Assembly (NCBI GenBank): GCA_903890485.1
Contig: CAITBM010000118.1
Span: forward strand, 1 to 45,787
From: an uncultured Opitutaceae bacterium
GTDB taxonomy: Bacteria > Verrucomicrobiota > Verrucomicrobiia > Opitutales > Opitutaceae
Direction of reading: 5' to 3'
Length of the DNA stretch: 45,787 nt
Shown here: one piece after another, positions 17,409-26,168 of the stretch
How the letters are laid out: every line of letters starts with the position of its first letter
Numbering within the stretch: the first letter of the stretch is position 1
The notes under the pieces: generated by a model
What the model saw: only the letters and a program-made list of their open reading frames with translations
Told to the model about the DNA's origin: nothing
Databases searched by the model: none
Translations under genes and position numbers: made by a program

Positions 17409-18311
17409 ATGGACTCGTCCGAGATCCTGGACGCGCACGTCCACCTCTATGGGCCCGAGGCCGCTGCCGACCCCGAGGGCTGGGGCCTTTACCGCCAGGA
17501 ACCCCACTGGGTGGACACCGTGGCCCCGAGCGACCGGGTGTCGATCCAAGGCTGGTCCACACCGGAACTCCTGATCCGTCACATGAACGAGGCGGGGATC
17601 GCGGCCTGTGTCCTCCTGGGCTGGTACTGGGAGCGCCAGGAGACCTGCGACCTGCAGAACGCCTGGTACCTGGAGTGGTCTGCCCAGCACCCGGGGAGGT
17701 TCATCCCGTTTGCCACGGTCCAGCCCGCCGCGGGCCCGCGGGCCCTGGACTCCCTTAGGCGCGCCCTCGACCAGGGAATGAAGGGGATCGGGGAACTCCT
17801 TCCCGTGGCGCAGGGCTACGGCCTGGAGGATCCGGTCTTTCTGAAGGTGATGAAGCTCGCGGACGAGCGTAGGCTCCCTGTCACGCTCCACGCGACCGAC
17901 CCGGAAAAGGGTCCCCGGGCGGGTCCGCCGACCCCGCTTGGGCCGCTCCTCGATCTGGCGCTTCGCTTCCCGAACGCCTCGATCATCCTCGCCCATTTTG
18001 GGGGAGGCCTGGCTTTCCGCGGCATGCAGGACGGGAGGCCGCTGCCGCCGAACCTGTATTTTGACACGGCCGCGTCGCCGCTTCTCTACGCGCCGGATGT
18101 CTACCCACAGAGTGTCGAGCGCTCCGGCGAGGACCGTATCCTCTATGGTTCGGATTACCCGCTGCTGGTCTATCCCCGGAGAACACGGGAACCCGGACTG
18201 AGGCCGATGGTGGAGGAGATCTTGGGCTCAGGGCTTGGTCCCACCTCCTGCACCTCAGTCCTTGGCGGCAACCTCCGCAGGATCCTCGCCCGGGGTATTG
18301 CGACTGGATGA
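17409..18311 (+). CDS. Amidohydrolase family metal-dependent hydrolase
   Basis: A 300-residue TIM-barrel hydrolase of the amidohydrolase-2 group (PF04909). Metal-binding and catalytic positions are visible: DAHVHLYG near the N-terminus (HxH), VTLHATD (metal His), ILAHFGGG (His) and LYGSDYPL (catalytic Asp). Members hydrolyse or decarboxylate varied small aromatic or lactone compounds, so the substrate cannot be given. It begins three bases after the stop of the Aas-like gene and so belongs to the same transcription unit, but a shared pathway is not evident. Confidence 0.8.
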   Translation: MDSSEILDAHVHLYGPEAAADPEGWGLYRQEPHWVDTVAPSDRVSIQGWSTPELLIRHMNEAGIAACVLLGWYWERQETCDLQNAWYLEWSAQHPGRFIPFATVQPAAGPRALDSLRRALDQGMKGIGELLPVAQGYGLEDPVFLKVMKLADERRLPVTLHATDPEKGPRAGPPTPLGPLLDLALRFPNASIILAHFGGGLAFRGMQDGRPLPPNLYFDTAASPLLYAPDVYPQSVERSGEDRILYGSDYPLLVYPRRTREPGLRPMVEEILGSGLGPTSCTSVLGGNLRRILARGIATG

Positions 18312-18325
18312 GAGGCTATCTAGCC

Positions 18326-18342
18326 AAAGGGCACCCCTTTTT
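18326..18342 (+). terminator. Possible weak terminator after the amidohydrolase
   Basis: AAAGGG-CAC-CCCTTT followed by two further T. The short stem is half A-T, so it is only a candidate end for the long efflux-lipid transcription unit. Confidence 0.4.
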
Positions 18343-18377
18343 GAAGGGCGACCATCCCGACCTTTTCGCGTGAAGAG

Positions 18378-18395
18378 TTGACACATTCAATGTGT
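18378..18395 (+). promoter_or_regulatory. vapBC promoter box and operator palindrome
   Basis: A perfect -35 box TTGACA (18378-18383) overlaps the perfect palindrome ACACATT-C-AATGTGT (18381-18395). The antitoxin ATG is at 18412, 34 bases after the start of the -35 box. The best -10 candidate (ATTGTG, 18401-18406) is poor. Position fits autorepression by the VapBC complex. Confidence 0.6.
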
Positions 18396-18411
18396 GGGCA
18401 ATTGTGTAGGA

Positions 18412-18612
18412 ATGGCTACAAACCTTCAAATTGACGATCGATTGCTAAACAGGGCCCAGAAGATCGGCGGCTTCCGGACCAAGAAGGACACCGTTAACCA
18501 GGCCCTGGCCGAATTCTTGAGGCGAAGGGAACAGAAATCCATCGGGGCACTTTTTGGGACGGTCGATTTCCTGGCGGATTTTGATCACAAGAAGCTGAGG
18601 GCCAATCGATGA
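18412..18612 (+). CDS. vapB: VapB-type antitoxin
   Basis: A 66-residue antitoxin from the ATG at 18412; a GTG at 18394 in frame would run through the operator and is unlikely. The sequence MATNLQIDDRLLNRAQKIGG then FRTKKDTVNQALAEFLRRRE is typical of the VapB group often annotated DUF2191: an N-terminal DNA-binding dimer domain and a C-terminal toxin-wrapping tail (GALFGTVDFLADFD). It should neutralise the VapC encoded directly after it, with the toxin start overlapping its stop (ATGA). AGGA touches the ATG directly, too close to act as a normal ribosome binding site. GC content is clearly lower than in the flanking genes, suggesting horizontal acquisition. Confidence 0.9.
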   Translation: MATNLQIDDRLLNRAQKIGGFRTKKDTVNQALAEFLRRREQKSIGALFGTVDFLADFDHKKLRANR

Positions 18613-19022
18613 GAGTCTTGCCAGACACCCCTATTTGGTCGGCGGCATTTCGCAGAGGGGAGGACGTCGCCGGATCGTATCGCCAAGAAATGCTGCGATT
18701 GGTGAACCAAGGGGTGGTAGAGATTATTGGCCCGATCAGGCAAGAAATTCTTTCTGGAATTCGTGAACGCCCAAAATTCGAACTGGTTCGCGATCGCCTC
18801 CGTACATTCCCGGATTTGGAAATCACCACCGAAGATTATGAAGAAGCGGCATCCTTTTACAACCAATGTAGGTCGGTGGGAATACAAGGTTCGTTCACCG
18901 ACTTCGTCATCTGTGCCGTTTCGGTGCGTTATCAGCTGGCCATTTTCACGGATGACAAGGATTTCGTCGGGTACAAAAAGATCCTGCCGATTCGGCTCTA
19001 TGATTATCGGATCGAAGGCTAG
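18609..19022 (+). CDS. vapC: VapC toxin, PIN-domain ribonuclease
   Basis: A 137-residue PIN-domain toxin that overlaps the antitoxin gene by four bases. The acidic active site is present: Asp6 in LPDTPIW, Glu in RQEILSG, Asp in FTDFVICAV and the Asp pair in FTDDKDF. VapC toxins cut specific tRNAs or the sarcin-ricin loop of 23S rRNA with Mg2+; the target here is unknown. The second motif residue after Asp6 is Thr-Pro where many relatives have Thr-Ser, a mild variation. Composition is lower in GC than the neighbours. Confidence 0.9.
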   Translation: MRVLPDTPIWSAAFRRGEDVAGSYRQEMLRLVNQGVVEIIGPIRQEILSGIRERPKFELVRDRLRTFPDLEITTEDYEEAASFYNQCRSVGIQGSFTDFVICAVSVRYQLAIFTDDKDFVGYKKILPIRLYDYRIEG

Positions 19023-19104
19023 ACACTCGCCTTCTCCTGCTGCAAAAGATCCCCTATAACTATTGTGGCATGCCCGCGCGTACGTGCGAGGGATCCCCTT
19101 GAAG

Positions 19105-20538
19105 ATGGATTTTTCAGCAGCAACGAACCAATTGAAGAGGAGCCTGGGATCTGGCGTCGTCCGCACGGACCCCGAGTCCCTGCGCGAGGCCTCCTTTGAC
19201 AGCAGCAAGATCGCCTTTCCGGTGGCAGCCGCCGTGTTCCCGCGCAACCGGGCAGACCTGGCCAAGGTGCTCGCCCTGGCAAACCGCGCCCGGGTTCCGG
19301 TGACGGTCCGCGGGCGCGGAACAAGCCTCACCGGTTCCGCCTCACCGGTCCGCGGCGGCTGGGTCGTCGACCTCCACCACTGGGACAAGGTCAAGGTCGA
19401 CGCCCAGTCGGGCCTGGCCCAGGTCGAGGCCGGGGCGACCGTGGCCGCGATCCAGGCGGCGGCCGAGGCCAAAGGCTGGTTCTATCCCCCGGACCCCTCC
19501 TCCAAGAAGTACTGCACGATCGGGGGGAACATTGCCTGCAACGCCGGCGGCATGCACGGCGGCAAGTACGGCGTCACCCGGGACTTTGTCCTGGCGCTTA
19601 AGGGATTTCTGCCCACCGGCGAGTTCGTGGAGTGGGGGACCCCCACCAAGAAATTCTCGGCGGGCTTCAACCTGCGCGACCTCTGGATCGGATCGGAGGG
19701 GATGCTCGGCATCGTGACCGACGCCACCCTGAAATTGATCCCAAAGCCCGAGGAGCGGTGGACCCTCCTGGTCTCCTTCAAGACCGAGCCGGACGCCTTC
19801 CGCGCGGTGCTCTCCCTCTTTGCGCTCCGCATCCAGCCCGCGATCTGCGAGTTTCTGGACCGGTATTCGGTGGACTGCGCCGAGAAGGCGACGGGACAGT
19901 CGGTCTTTGAAGGCCAGGCGGGCCGCCCGGTGGTCCTCCTGGAGCTGGCCGGCGGCAAGGCCGAGATCCGGGCCCAGAAGAAGCTGCTCCTCGCCTGGGC
20001 CCGGAGCCATGGGATCGCCCACCGGGCGGCCCGCACGCGCAGCGAGGCCGAGAGCCTCTGGGAGGTCCGGCGTTCCTGCTCCGGAGCCATGTTCAAGCTC
20101 GGGGACTCGAAGCTGAACGAGGACATCGTGATCCCCATGGGAAAGTACCTCTCCTTCGCCCGATTTCTCGAGAAGTTGCGCAAAGAATCGGGCCTCCCGA
20201 TCCCCACATTTGGGCACTTGGGCGATGGCAACCTCCACGTTAACATCATGTACCACAAGGGGGTACCGAGCGAGAGGCGTGCCGCCCAGAAGGCGGTGAA
20301 CCTCCTCATGAAGACCGTGGTCGCCCTGGGGGGAGCGATCTCCGGCGAGCATGGGATCGGCCTCGCCAAGACCCCGTTCCTCAGGCTCCAGCATCCGCCG
20401 GCGGCCGTGAAGGCCATGCGGGCCGTGAAGGATGCCCTGGACCCCAAGGGGATCCTCAATCCGGGCAAAATGTTCGAAATTTTCCGGGTTTGGGAGAGCC
20501 CCCGCCTCGAGGTCCGGATGCCGTGGGACCACGCTTGA
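19105..20538 (+). CDS. FAD-linked oxidase, GlcD/D-lactate dehydrogenase type
   Basis: A 477-residue flavoprotein from the ATG at 19105 (a TTG at 19099 is better spaced from GAGGGA and would add two residues). The N-terminal FAD_binding_4 domain is shown by VTVRGRGTSLTGSA, GGNIACNAGGMHGGKYG and LWIGSEGMLGIVTDATLKLI. The C-terminal FAD-oxidase_C domain holds FGHLGDGNLHVNIM and GEHGIGLAKT, with the His residues that bind the substrate carboxylate. It oxidises a 2-hydroxy acid such as glycolate or D-lactate; which one cannot be decided, and no glcE/glcF partners are present. The gene ends 61 bases before smc. Confidence 0.88.
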   Translation: MDFSAATNQLKRSLGSGVVRTDPESLREASFDSSKIAFPVAAAVFPRNRADLAKVLALANRARVPVTVRGRGTSLTGSASPVRGGWVVDLHHWDKVKVDAQSGLAQVEAGATVAAIQAAAEAKGWFYPPDPSSKKYCTIGGNIACNAGGMHGGKYGVTRDFVLALKGFLPTGEFVEWGTPTKKFSAGFNLRDLWIGSEGMLGIVTDATLKLIPKPEERWTLLVSFKTEPDAFRAVLSLFALRIQPAICEFLDRYSVDCAEKATGQSVFEGQAGRPVVLLELAGGKAEIRAQKKLLLAWARSHGIAHRAARTRSEAESLWEVRRSCSGAMFKLGDSKLNEDIVIPMGKYLSFARFLEKLRKESGLPIPTFGHLGDGNLHVNIMYHKGVPSERRAAQKAVNLLMKTVVALGGAISGEHGIGLAKTPFLRLQHPPAAVKAMRAVKDALDPKGILNPGKMFEIFRVWESPRLEVRMPWDHA

Positions 20539-20599
20539 ATTTAATTACGACTTTTCCGTTTGCCCGCGCAAGCCGGGCTCTCTCCACTTATGGAGTCCA

Positions 20600-23500
20600 A
20601 TGCATTTAAAGGCGCTAAAACTCCACGGATTTAAGTCATTCGCAGACCCCACGACCCTCCAGTTTGAGCCCGGTGTGACCGCCGTGGTCGGGCCCAACGG
20701 GTGCGGAAAGTCGAACATCGCCGACGCGATCCGCTGGGTCCTGGGAGAGCAGAGCGCGAAGGCGCTGCGCGGGGGCAAGATGCAGGACGTGATCTTCGAG
20801 GGCGCCGACACGCGCAAGCCCGCCCAGCTCTGCGAGGTATCGCTTCTCCTCACCGAGTGCGAGAAGCAGCTCGGCAGCGAATTCCACGAGATCGAGATCA
20901 CGCGGAGAGTCTACCGGGACGGCCAGGGGGAATACCTCTTCAACGGCCAGGCCTGCCGCCTGAAGGACATCCACAAGCTTTTCATGGACACGGGGGTCGG
21001 CCGGACCAGCTACTCGATCATGGCCCAGGGCCAGATCGACCAGGTCCTCTCCTCTAAGCCCGAGGAGAGGCGCGCCGTGTTTGAAGAGGCCGCCGGGATC
21101 ACCAAGTACAAGAGCCAGCGGCGGGAGGCCATGGGCAAGCTCGCCCTCACCGACCAGAACCTGGCCCGCGTGAGCGACGTGGTGGGCGAGGTTTCCCGCC
21201 AGATCGGGAGTCTTAAGCGTCAGGCGGCCAAGGCGATGCGCTACAAGCGCCTGGCCCACCGCCTTCGGCACCTGAGCCTTGCGCAGAGTGCCCTCCAGCA
21301 CGGCCGGCTTTCCGAGACCCTGGTGGGGCTTGAGGCGAAGCTCGGGGCGCTCCGCTCCGAGGCCGAAAGCCGCCGGACGGCGCTCGACGGCCAGCAGGCG
21401 GGCCTTGAGACCAGGAAGGGCGACCGCAGCCGCCTGAACCAGCGCGTCCAGGACGCGCAGCAGGCCGTCTTCGACGTGCGCAGCCAGAAGGAGCAGGCCG
21501 AGAATTCCGCAAACCTGGCGAAGATCCGCCGCTCGGGCCTTTCCGAGCGCCTGGACGGCACCCGCGACACCCTGGGCGAACTCGAGATGCAGCTCAGGGA
21601 GCTCTCTGCCCAGGTCGACACGGGATCCCAGGACAAGCAGATGCAGCTCGGGCTCCTCGGCAGCTCCGATGCCGTCTACCAGCAGCACAACCGCGAGGTG
21701 GCCGTCTCCGAGGGCGAGCTCTCACGCCTGGACCGCGAGCTCCAGCAGGCCAAGTTTGAGTTGCTCCAGTTCGACAGCGCCGTGGCGCGCCTAAGGACCG
21801 ACGCCTCAGGCTACGAGGTGGACCAGAAGACCAGCACCCACCGCCACGAGGCCTTGGCCGGCGAGTTGCTCCAGGTCGCGCAGCAGTCGGCCGCCGCGGC
21901 CAAGGCCGCCGAGGAGGCGGGCGAGAAGGTGAAGTTGGCCGCCGCCGAGCGCGCGGGCGCCGAGGGCGCCTCGGTCGAGGCCCAGCAGGCCGTGGCCTCC
22001 CTCACCAAGGAATTCAGGGAGCTCCAGCGCAGGCTCCAGGACGTGGACCGCCAGCTCGCCCAGCGCGGCGCCCGCCTTCGTCTCCTTCAGCAGCTCCAGG
22101 AGCGCTGGGAGGGGTTTGGCGAGGGAGCAAAGGCGGTCCTCCAGGGACGCCTTTCCGGGGCCTTGGCCGGCTCCAAGGCGACTCCCGTCTCCCAGGGGAT
22201 CGAGGTCAAGTCCGAGTACGGGCGCGCCGTCGACTCCCTCCTGGGATCGGCCGCAGAGGCGATTCAGGTGAGCGACCTGGCGACCGCCCGACGCATCATT
22301 TCCCAGTTGGAGTCCGAGCAGATTGGCTCCGTGGTGCTTCGGGTCGCCGATCTCGGGGGCCCCTCCGGCCTCGCCCCCGAGCTGCCCTCCGGGCTTGTTC
22401 CGGCTTCCGCAGCCCTGGAGCAGATTGACGAGGGGCACCCGGCCCGCGCCATCCTCTCCTCGTGCTACATCGCCGACGACCTGGGGGCCTTCCTCGAATT
22501 CTGGCAGGCCAACCCGAGTTTCCCCTTCCTGGCGGTCGCCACCCGAAAGGGCGAGGTCGTGGACCGCAGGGGGCTCGTGTCCGGGGGCCATGCCAACGCC
22601 AAGAAGCACTCCAATAGCATCGTCCAGCGGGAGATCGACCTTCGAGAGACCTCCAAGGCGCTTGCCGAGGACCAGAAGCAGCACGACGAGCTCCGTCTCC
22701 AGAGCGAGGCCCTGAACGCCAAGATCGCCGCGGCCGAGCAGGCGGTCGAGGAGCGCCGCGCCCTCGTGATGACGGCCACCCAGGCCCTGGCCTCCGTCCA
22801 GGCCGACGAGCGCGGGCTCCGCAAGGCGGCCGACGAGATCGCGCATCGGGTCAGCCGGATGGAGCAGGAGCTCGCGTCCCTGGAAAGCGCGCGGCTGGAG
22901 GCCCTGGCCCGCTGGGAAAAGGCGAGGGCGGGCCTCGCGCAGTCGGAGGCCGCGGCCTCGGGTCAGCGCAAGAAGATCGAGGATTTGGAGTCGAAGATCA
23001 CGCTTGTCCGGGCCGAGCGCGACGTGAAGCGCGAGAGCCTGGCCCAGGCCCGGCTCGAATTGGCCGAGAGGCGCCAGAAGGTCGAGGTCCTGGACAAGGG
23101 CCTTGGCGAGATGCAGAAGCGCCGGGAGCAGATCGACGACCTCCTCCTCCAGCGCCAGCAGGAGATCGAGGTCTGGACCTCGCAGATTGCCGACCTGGAA
23201 AAGGAGGAGACTGTGCAGCGGGCCAACGCGGCCCGGCTCTCGGAGACGCTCGGAGTGGCCCAGGAGCAGGTGGAGAAGATCCGGGTGGAACTCCTCGAGG
23301 TGGAGCGCGAGATCACGGCCCTTGAGACCTCGCAGTCGCACCTGCGCCAGGAGTCCGACCAGGCCCACGAGCTCCTCAGCACCCACGAGGTGCAGCTGGC
23401 CGAGACCCGCCAGCGGGCGATCTTCCTGGCCGAGGAGGTGCTCCGCGAGTACCAGTCCGATATCACCGCGATCGACTGGAAGCAGATGCTCTGGAAGAGC

Positions 23501-24382
23501 GACGACGAGCCGGAGGGCGCGAAGCCGCTCGACCTGGACGAGGAGGAGGGCGACGAGCCCGTAGTCCGCCGCTCGAGGAAGAAGAGGCCCGAGGCCCCGG
23601 GCGAGGCCGAGCTTGCGGCCATGGACGCGACCGACTGGGACAGCGTCAAGGTCGAGGTGGACGCGCTCCGCCAGCGGATGTCCGGCATGGGAGCGGTGAA
23701 CCTGGTCGCCATCGAGGAGTACTCGGAGCTCAAGGGGCGCCACGACTTCCTGCGCTCGCAGAGCGACGACCTGACGAAGGCCAAGGCCGACCTGATGGCC
23801 GCCATCGACGAGATCAACCAGACCTCCCAGAAGCAGTTCGAGGTCACTTTCGAGCAGATCCGCAAGAACTTCGAGTACACCTTCCAGACCCTCTTCGGGG
23901 GCGGCAGGGCCAACATCGAGCTCGTGCAGTCCGAGGACATCCTGGAGAGCGGGATCGAGATCGTGGCGCAGCCCCCGGGGACGAAGCTGAAGGGCATCTC
24001 GCTCCTGTCGGGCGGGCAGCGGACCCTGACCGCCGTGGCGCTCCTCTTCGCCCTCTACCTGGTCAAGCCCTCGCCCTTCTGCCTTCTGGACGAGCTCGAC
24101 GCCCCCTTGGACGAGTCGAACATCGGGCGGTTCACCGAGCTCCTGAAGAAGTTCGTGAAGGATTCCCAGTTCATCATCATCACGCACAACAAGCGCACCG
24201 TCGCCGCGGCGAGCGCGATCTACGGCGTCACGATGGAGGAGCGCGGGGTCTCGAAGACCGTCTCCATGCGCTTCAACCACGAGCACGGGGAGCCCGAGGC
24301 CCAGCAGCCGGCGCCGATCGCCGAGGCCGTGCGGGGCGCCACGGTCGCCCTCGAGGCGCCGGCGGTCCCTTCCGGCGCCTAG
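20600..24382 (+). CDS. smc: Chromosome segregation protein SMC
   Basis: Full-length SMC ATPase, 1260 residues from the ATG at 20600; the open frame continues upstream into the previous gene, but family alignment begins at MHLKALKLHGFKSFAD. Walker A is GPNGCGKSN (31-39), the ABC signature LSGGQ (1136-1140), Walker B LLDELDAPLD, and the H-loop His is in IIITHNKRT. Two long coiled-coil arms flank a hinge at about 505-665. A roughly 50-residue stretch at about 966-1015, very acidic and then basic (DLDEEEGDEP, RRSRKKRP), interrupts the C-terminal arm just before the head and is not a usual coiled-coil. SMC condenses and resolves newly replicated origins together with ScpA/ScpB, which are not in this window. 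Confidence 0.97.
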   Translation: MHLKALKLHGFKSFADPTTLQFEPGVTAVVGPNGCGKSNIADAIRWVLGEQSAKALRGGKMQDVIFEGADTRKPAQLCEVSLLLTECEKQLGSEFHEIEITRRVYRDGQGEYLFNGQACRLKDIHKLFMDTGVGRTSYSIMAQGQIDQVLSSKPEERRAVFEEAAGITKYKSQRREAMGKLALTDQNLARVSDVVGEVSRQIGSLKRQAAKAMRYKRLAHRLRHLSLAQSALQHGRLSETLVGLEAKLGALRSEAESRRTALDGQQAGLETRKGDRSRLNQRVQDAQQAVFDVRSQKEQAENSANLAKIRRSGLSERLDGTRDTLGELEMQLRELSAQVDTGSQDKQMQLGLLGSSDAVYQQHNREVAVSEGELSRLDRELQQAKFELLQFDSAVARLRTDASGYEVDQKTSTHRHEALAGELLQVAQQSAAAAKAAEEAGEKVKLAAAERAGAEGASVEAQQAVASLTKEFRELQRRLQDVDRQLAQRGARLRLLQQLQERWEGFGEGAKAVLQGRLSGALAGSKATPVSQGIEVKSEYGRAVDSLLGSAAEAIQVSDLATARRIISQLESEQIGSVVLRVADLGGPSGLAPELPSGLVPASAALEQIDEGHPARAILSSCYIADDLGAFLEFWQANPSFPFLAVATRKGEVVDRRGLVSGGHANAKKHSNSIVQREIDLRETSKALAEDQKQHDELRLQSEALNAKIAAAEQAVEERRALVMTATQALASVQADERGLRKAADEIAHRVSRMEQELASLESARLEALARWEKARAGLAQSEAAASGQRKKIEDLESKITLVRAERDVKRESLAQARLELAERRQKVEVLDKGLGEMQKRREQIDDLLLQRQQEIEVWTSQIADLEKEETVQRANAARLSETLGVAQEQVEKIRVELLEVEREITALETSQSHLRQESDQAHELLSTHEVQLAETRQRAIFLAEEVLREYQSDITAIDWKQMLWKSDDEPEGAKPLDLDEEEGDEPVVRRSRKKRPEAPGEAELAAMDATDWDSVKVEVDALRQRMSGMGAVNLVAIEEYSELKGRHDFLRSQSDDLTKAKADLMAAIDEINQTSQKQFEVTFEQIRKNFEYTFQTLFGGGRANIELVQSEDILESGIEIVAQPPGTKLKGISLLSGGQRTLTAVALLFALYLVKPSPFCLLDELDAPLDESNIGRFTELLKKFVKDSQFIIITHNKRTVAAASAIYGVTMEERGVSKTVSMRFNHEHGEPEAQQPAPIAEAVRGATVALEAPAVPSGA

Positions 24383-24399
24383 GCCCAAGCCCTTTTCCC

Positions 24400-25281
24400 A
24401 TGGCGAAATGGCTCCTGGTCGACGGGTTTAACCTGGCCTACCGCTGCTTTTTCGCGATCCCGGAACTCACGCGGGCGGACGGGTTCCCGACCAACGCCCT
24501 CCACGGGTGGGTGAAGTCCCTCTGGCGCCTCTCCGACCAGGAGAAACCCGACGGGGTGGTGGTCTTCTTCGACCTGGGCGGCGCCCAGGACCGGCTGCTC
24601 CTCTTGCCCGAGTACAAGGCGCAGCGCGAGGAGATGCCCGAGGCCCTCTCCAAGCAGATCCCCGTCATCAAGGAATTGACCCGGGCGATGGGCCTGGGAG
24701 GGATTGAGGTGGACGGAGTCGAGAGCGACGACCTCCTGGCCTCCCACGCCTGGGCGCTCGCCCAGAAGGGGGACCAAGTCCTGATCGTCAGCTCCGACAA
24801 GGACTTCGCCCAGATGGTGGGCGAGCGGATCAAGATCATGCTGCCGCCGCCCACGGCCAACCCGAAGCTCGGCTGGCGGGTCATGGACTCCTCCTACGTG
24901 GTCGAGAAGTTTGGCGTCCCTCCCTCGCAAATCGCGGAATTCCTGGCCCTGGTGGGCGACACTTCCGACAACATCCCGGGGATCAGCGGGGTGGGGCCGA
25001 AGACCTCCTCCAAGTGGCTCCTGGAGCACAAGACGCTGGAGGGCGTGATCGCGGCGGCCGACCGCCTGAACCCGGAGCGCTTCCGCGCCCTGGTGGCCGG
25101 CTCCGCGGATCTCCTCAGGAGGAACCTGAAGATCACGACCCTGAACCTCGCCCTTCCGGCCCCCTCCACCGAGCACAGCGCCCCGCGCGCGGATGAACTT
25201 ATCGGGATCCTCGAGCGGATGGAGATGCGAAGCGCCGCGGCCGAGGCCAGGCAGCGCTACGGCCAGCCCGAGCTCTTCTAG
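24400..25281 (+). CDS. Stand-alone 5'-3' exonuclease (Pol I N-domain/flap nuclease type)
   Basis: A 293-residue nuclease matching the N-terminal 5'-3' exonuclease domain of DNA polymerase I without the polymerase part. Metal-binding acids are visible: VDGFNLAYR (Asp8), VFFDLGG, EVDGVESDDLLA, VSSDKDF and the helix-hairpin-helix region GDTSDNIPGISGVGPKTSSK. It would remove RNA primers and 5' flaps during lagging-strand maturation or repair. It starts 17 bases after smc and is probably co-transcribed with it. Whether a full-length PolA also exists in the genome cannot be seen here. Confidence 0.9.
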   Translation: MAKWLLVDGFNLAYRCFFAIPELTRADGFPTNALHGWVKSLWRLSDQEKPDGVVVFFDLGGAQDRLLLLPEYKAQREEMPEALSKQIPVIKELTRAMGLGGIEVDGVESDDLLASHAWALAQKGDQVLIVSSDKDFAQMVGERIKIMLPPPTANPKLGWRVMDSSYVVEKFGVPPSQIAEFLALVGDTSDNIPGISGVGPKTSSKWLLEHKTLEGVIAAADRLNPERFRALVAGSADLLRRNLKITTLNLALPAPSTEHSAPRADELIGILERMEMRSAAAEARQRYGQPELF

Positions 25282-25290
25282 GACGCTTCC

Positions 25291-26058
25291 TCAGGTCCCC
25301 TTGGTGGAGACCTTCTTCGGGTCGAAGATGTAGCCGATCCCGTGCACGGTCCTGAAGTCGGCGAGGTCGAGCCCCTTCTTCTTGAAAAGCTCGCGCACCT
25401 TGACCACGTACTGGTCCAGGGAGCGGCTCTTCACGTCGGCGTGCTGGCCCCAGACCGAGTGGATCAGCGCCTTGCGGGTGATGACCTCGCCCTGGTGCTC
25501 GTTCAGGTAGGAGAGGATCCCGAGCTCCTTGCGGCCGATAGGGGTCGTCTCGCCGCCCGGGAAGGCGATCTCGAGCCGCACCGGGGTGATCTTCGCCCCG
25601 CAGAAGCTGAAGGGCTCGGTGTTCACCTTCACGTTGCCGGTCAGGTTCAGGTCCTCCTTGTAGTCGGCCCGCCGGAGCACGGCCTTGATGCGGGCCGTGA
25701 GCTCGGCGAAGCTGAAGGGCTTGGTGATTTAGTCGTCGCCGCCCTGCTCGAGGCCATGGACCTTGCTCGCCTCCTCCAGGTTCGCGGTGACGAAGATCAC
25801 CGGGACATTGATGTTGTGGGCCTTCATGTCCTCGTAGAGCTCGAAGCCGCCCTGGTCGGGCAGCACGAGGTCGAGCAGCACGAGGTTGGCGAAGTTGCGC
25901 TCCAGGAACTTGAGCGCGTGGGCCGCCCGGGCGCACACCTGCACCCTCATCCCGGCCCGCTCCAGGTGCTGGGCGACCAGGGAGGCCAGATCGGGCTCAT
26001 CCTAGACAACAACGATGAGGGGCTTTGGGCTGGGCCGCGTCGGCGATAATTCTGTCAT
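25291..26058 (-). pseudogene. OmpR-family response regulator with two in-frame stop codons
   Basis: A complete frame of 255 codons plus stop can be read from ATG at 26058 to 25291, encoding a receiver domain and an OmpR/PhoB winged helix, but codons 19 and 110 are stops. Codon 19 (TAG, 26002-26004) stands where the acidic pocket residue belongs (VVV-stop-DEPD); Glu GAG would need one change. Codon 110 (TAA, 25729-25731) stands in GGDD-stop-ITKPF, where Tyr (TAC) is usual. All else is preserved: Asp63 phosphoacceptor in LLDLVLPD, Lys113 in TKPF, and the C-terminal wing. There is no frameshift. Either a very recent pseudogene or sequence errors; a truncated DNA-binding fragment (25291-25680) might be made from a GTG. 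No histidine kinase is adjacent. Confidence 0.85.
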
Positions 26059-26168
26059 ATCCGGTCTACCATGAGGGTGTTAATTCGTGCCCTGCGAGTT
26101 GTCAATCAGGCTTGGCCCCGAGCATTTTGCTTGAACGACCCCCCGGTCGGGCGGACGCTTGCGGGGCT

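Noticed and set aside
20432-20599. 56-codon upstream extension of smc
   Set aside because: Overlaps the end of the FAD oxidase gene in another frame; SMC proteins begin at the ATG at 20600.
21806-24388. 860-codon open frame opposite smc
   Set aside because: It mirrors the third-position GC bias of smc; its translation is a Leu/Gly/Asp-rich pattern without domains.
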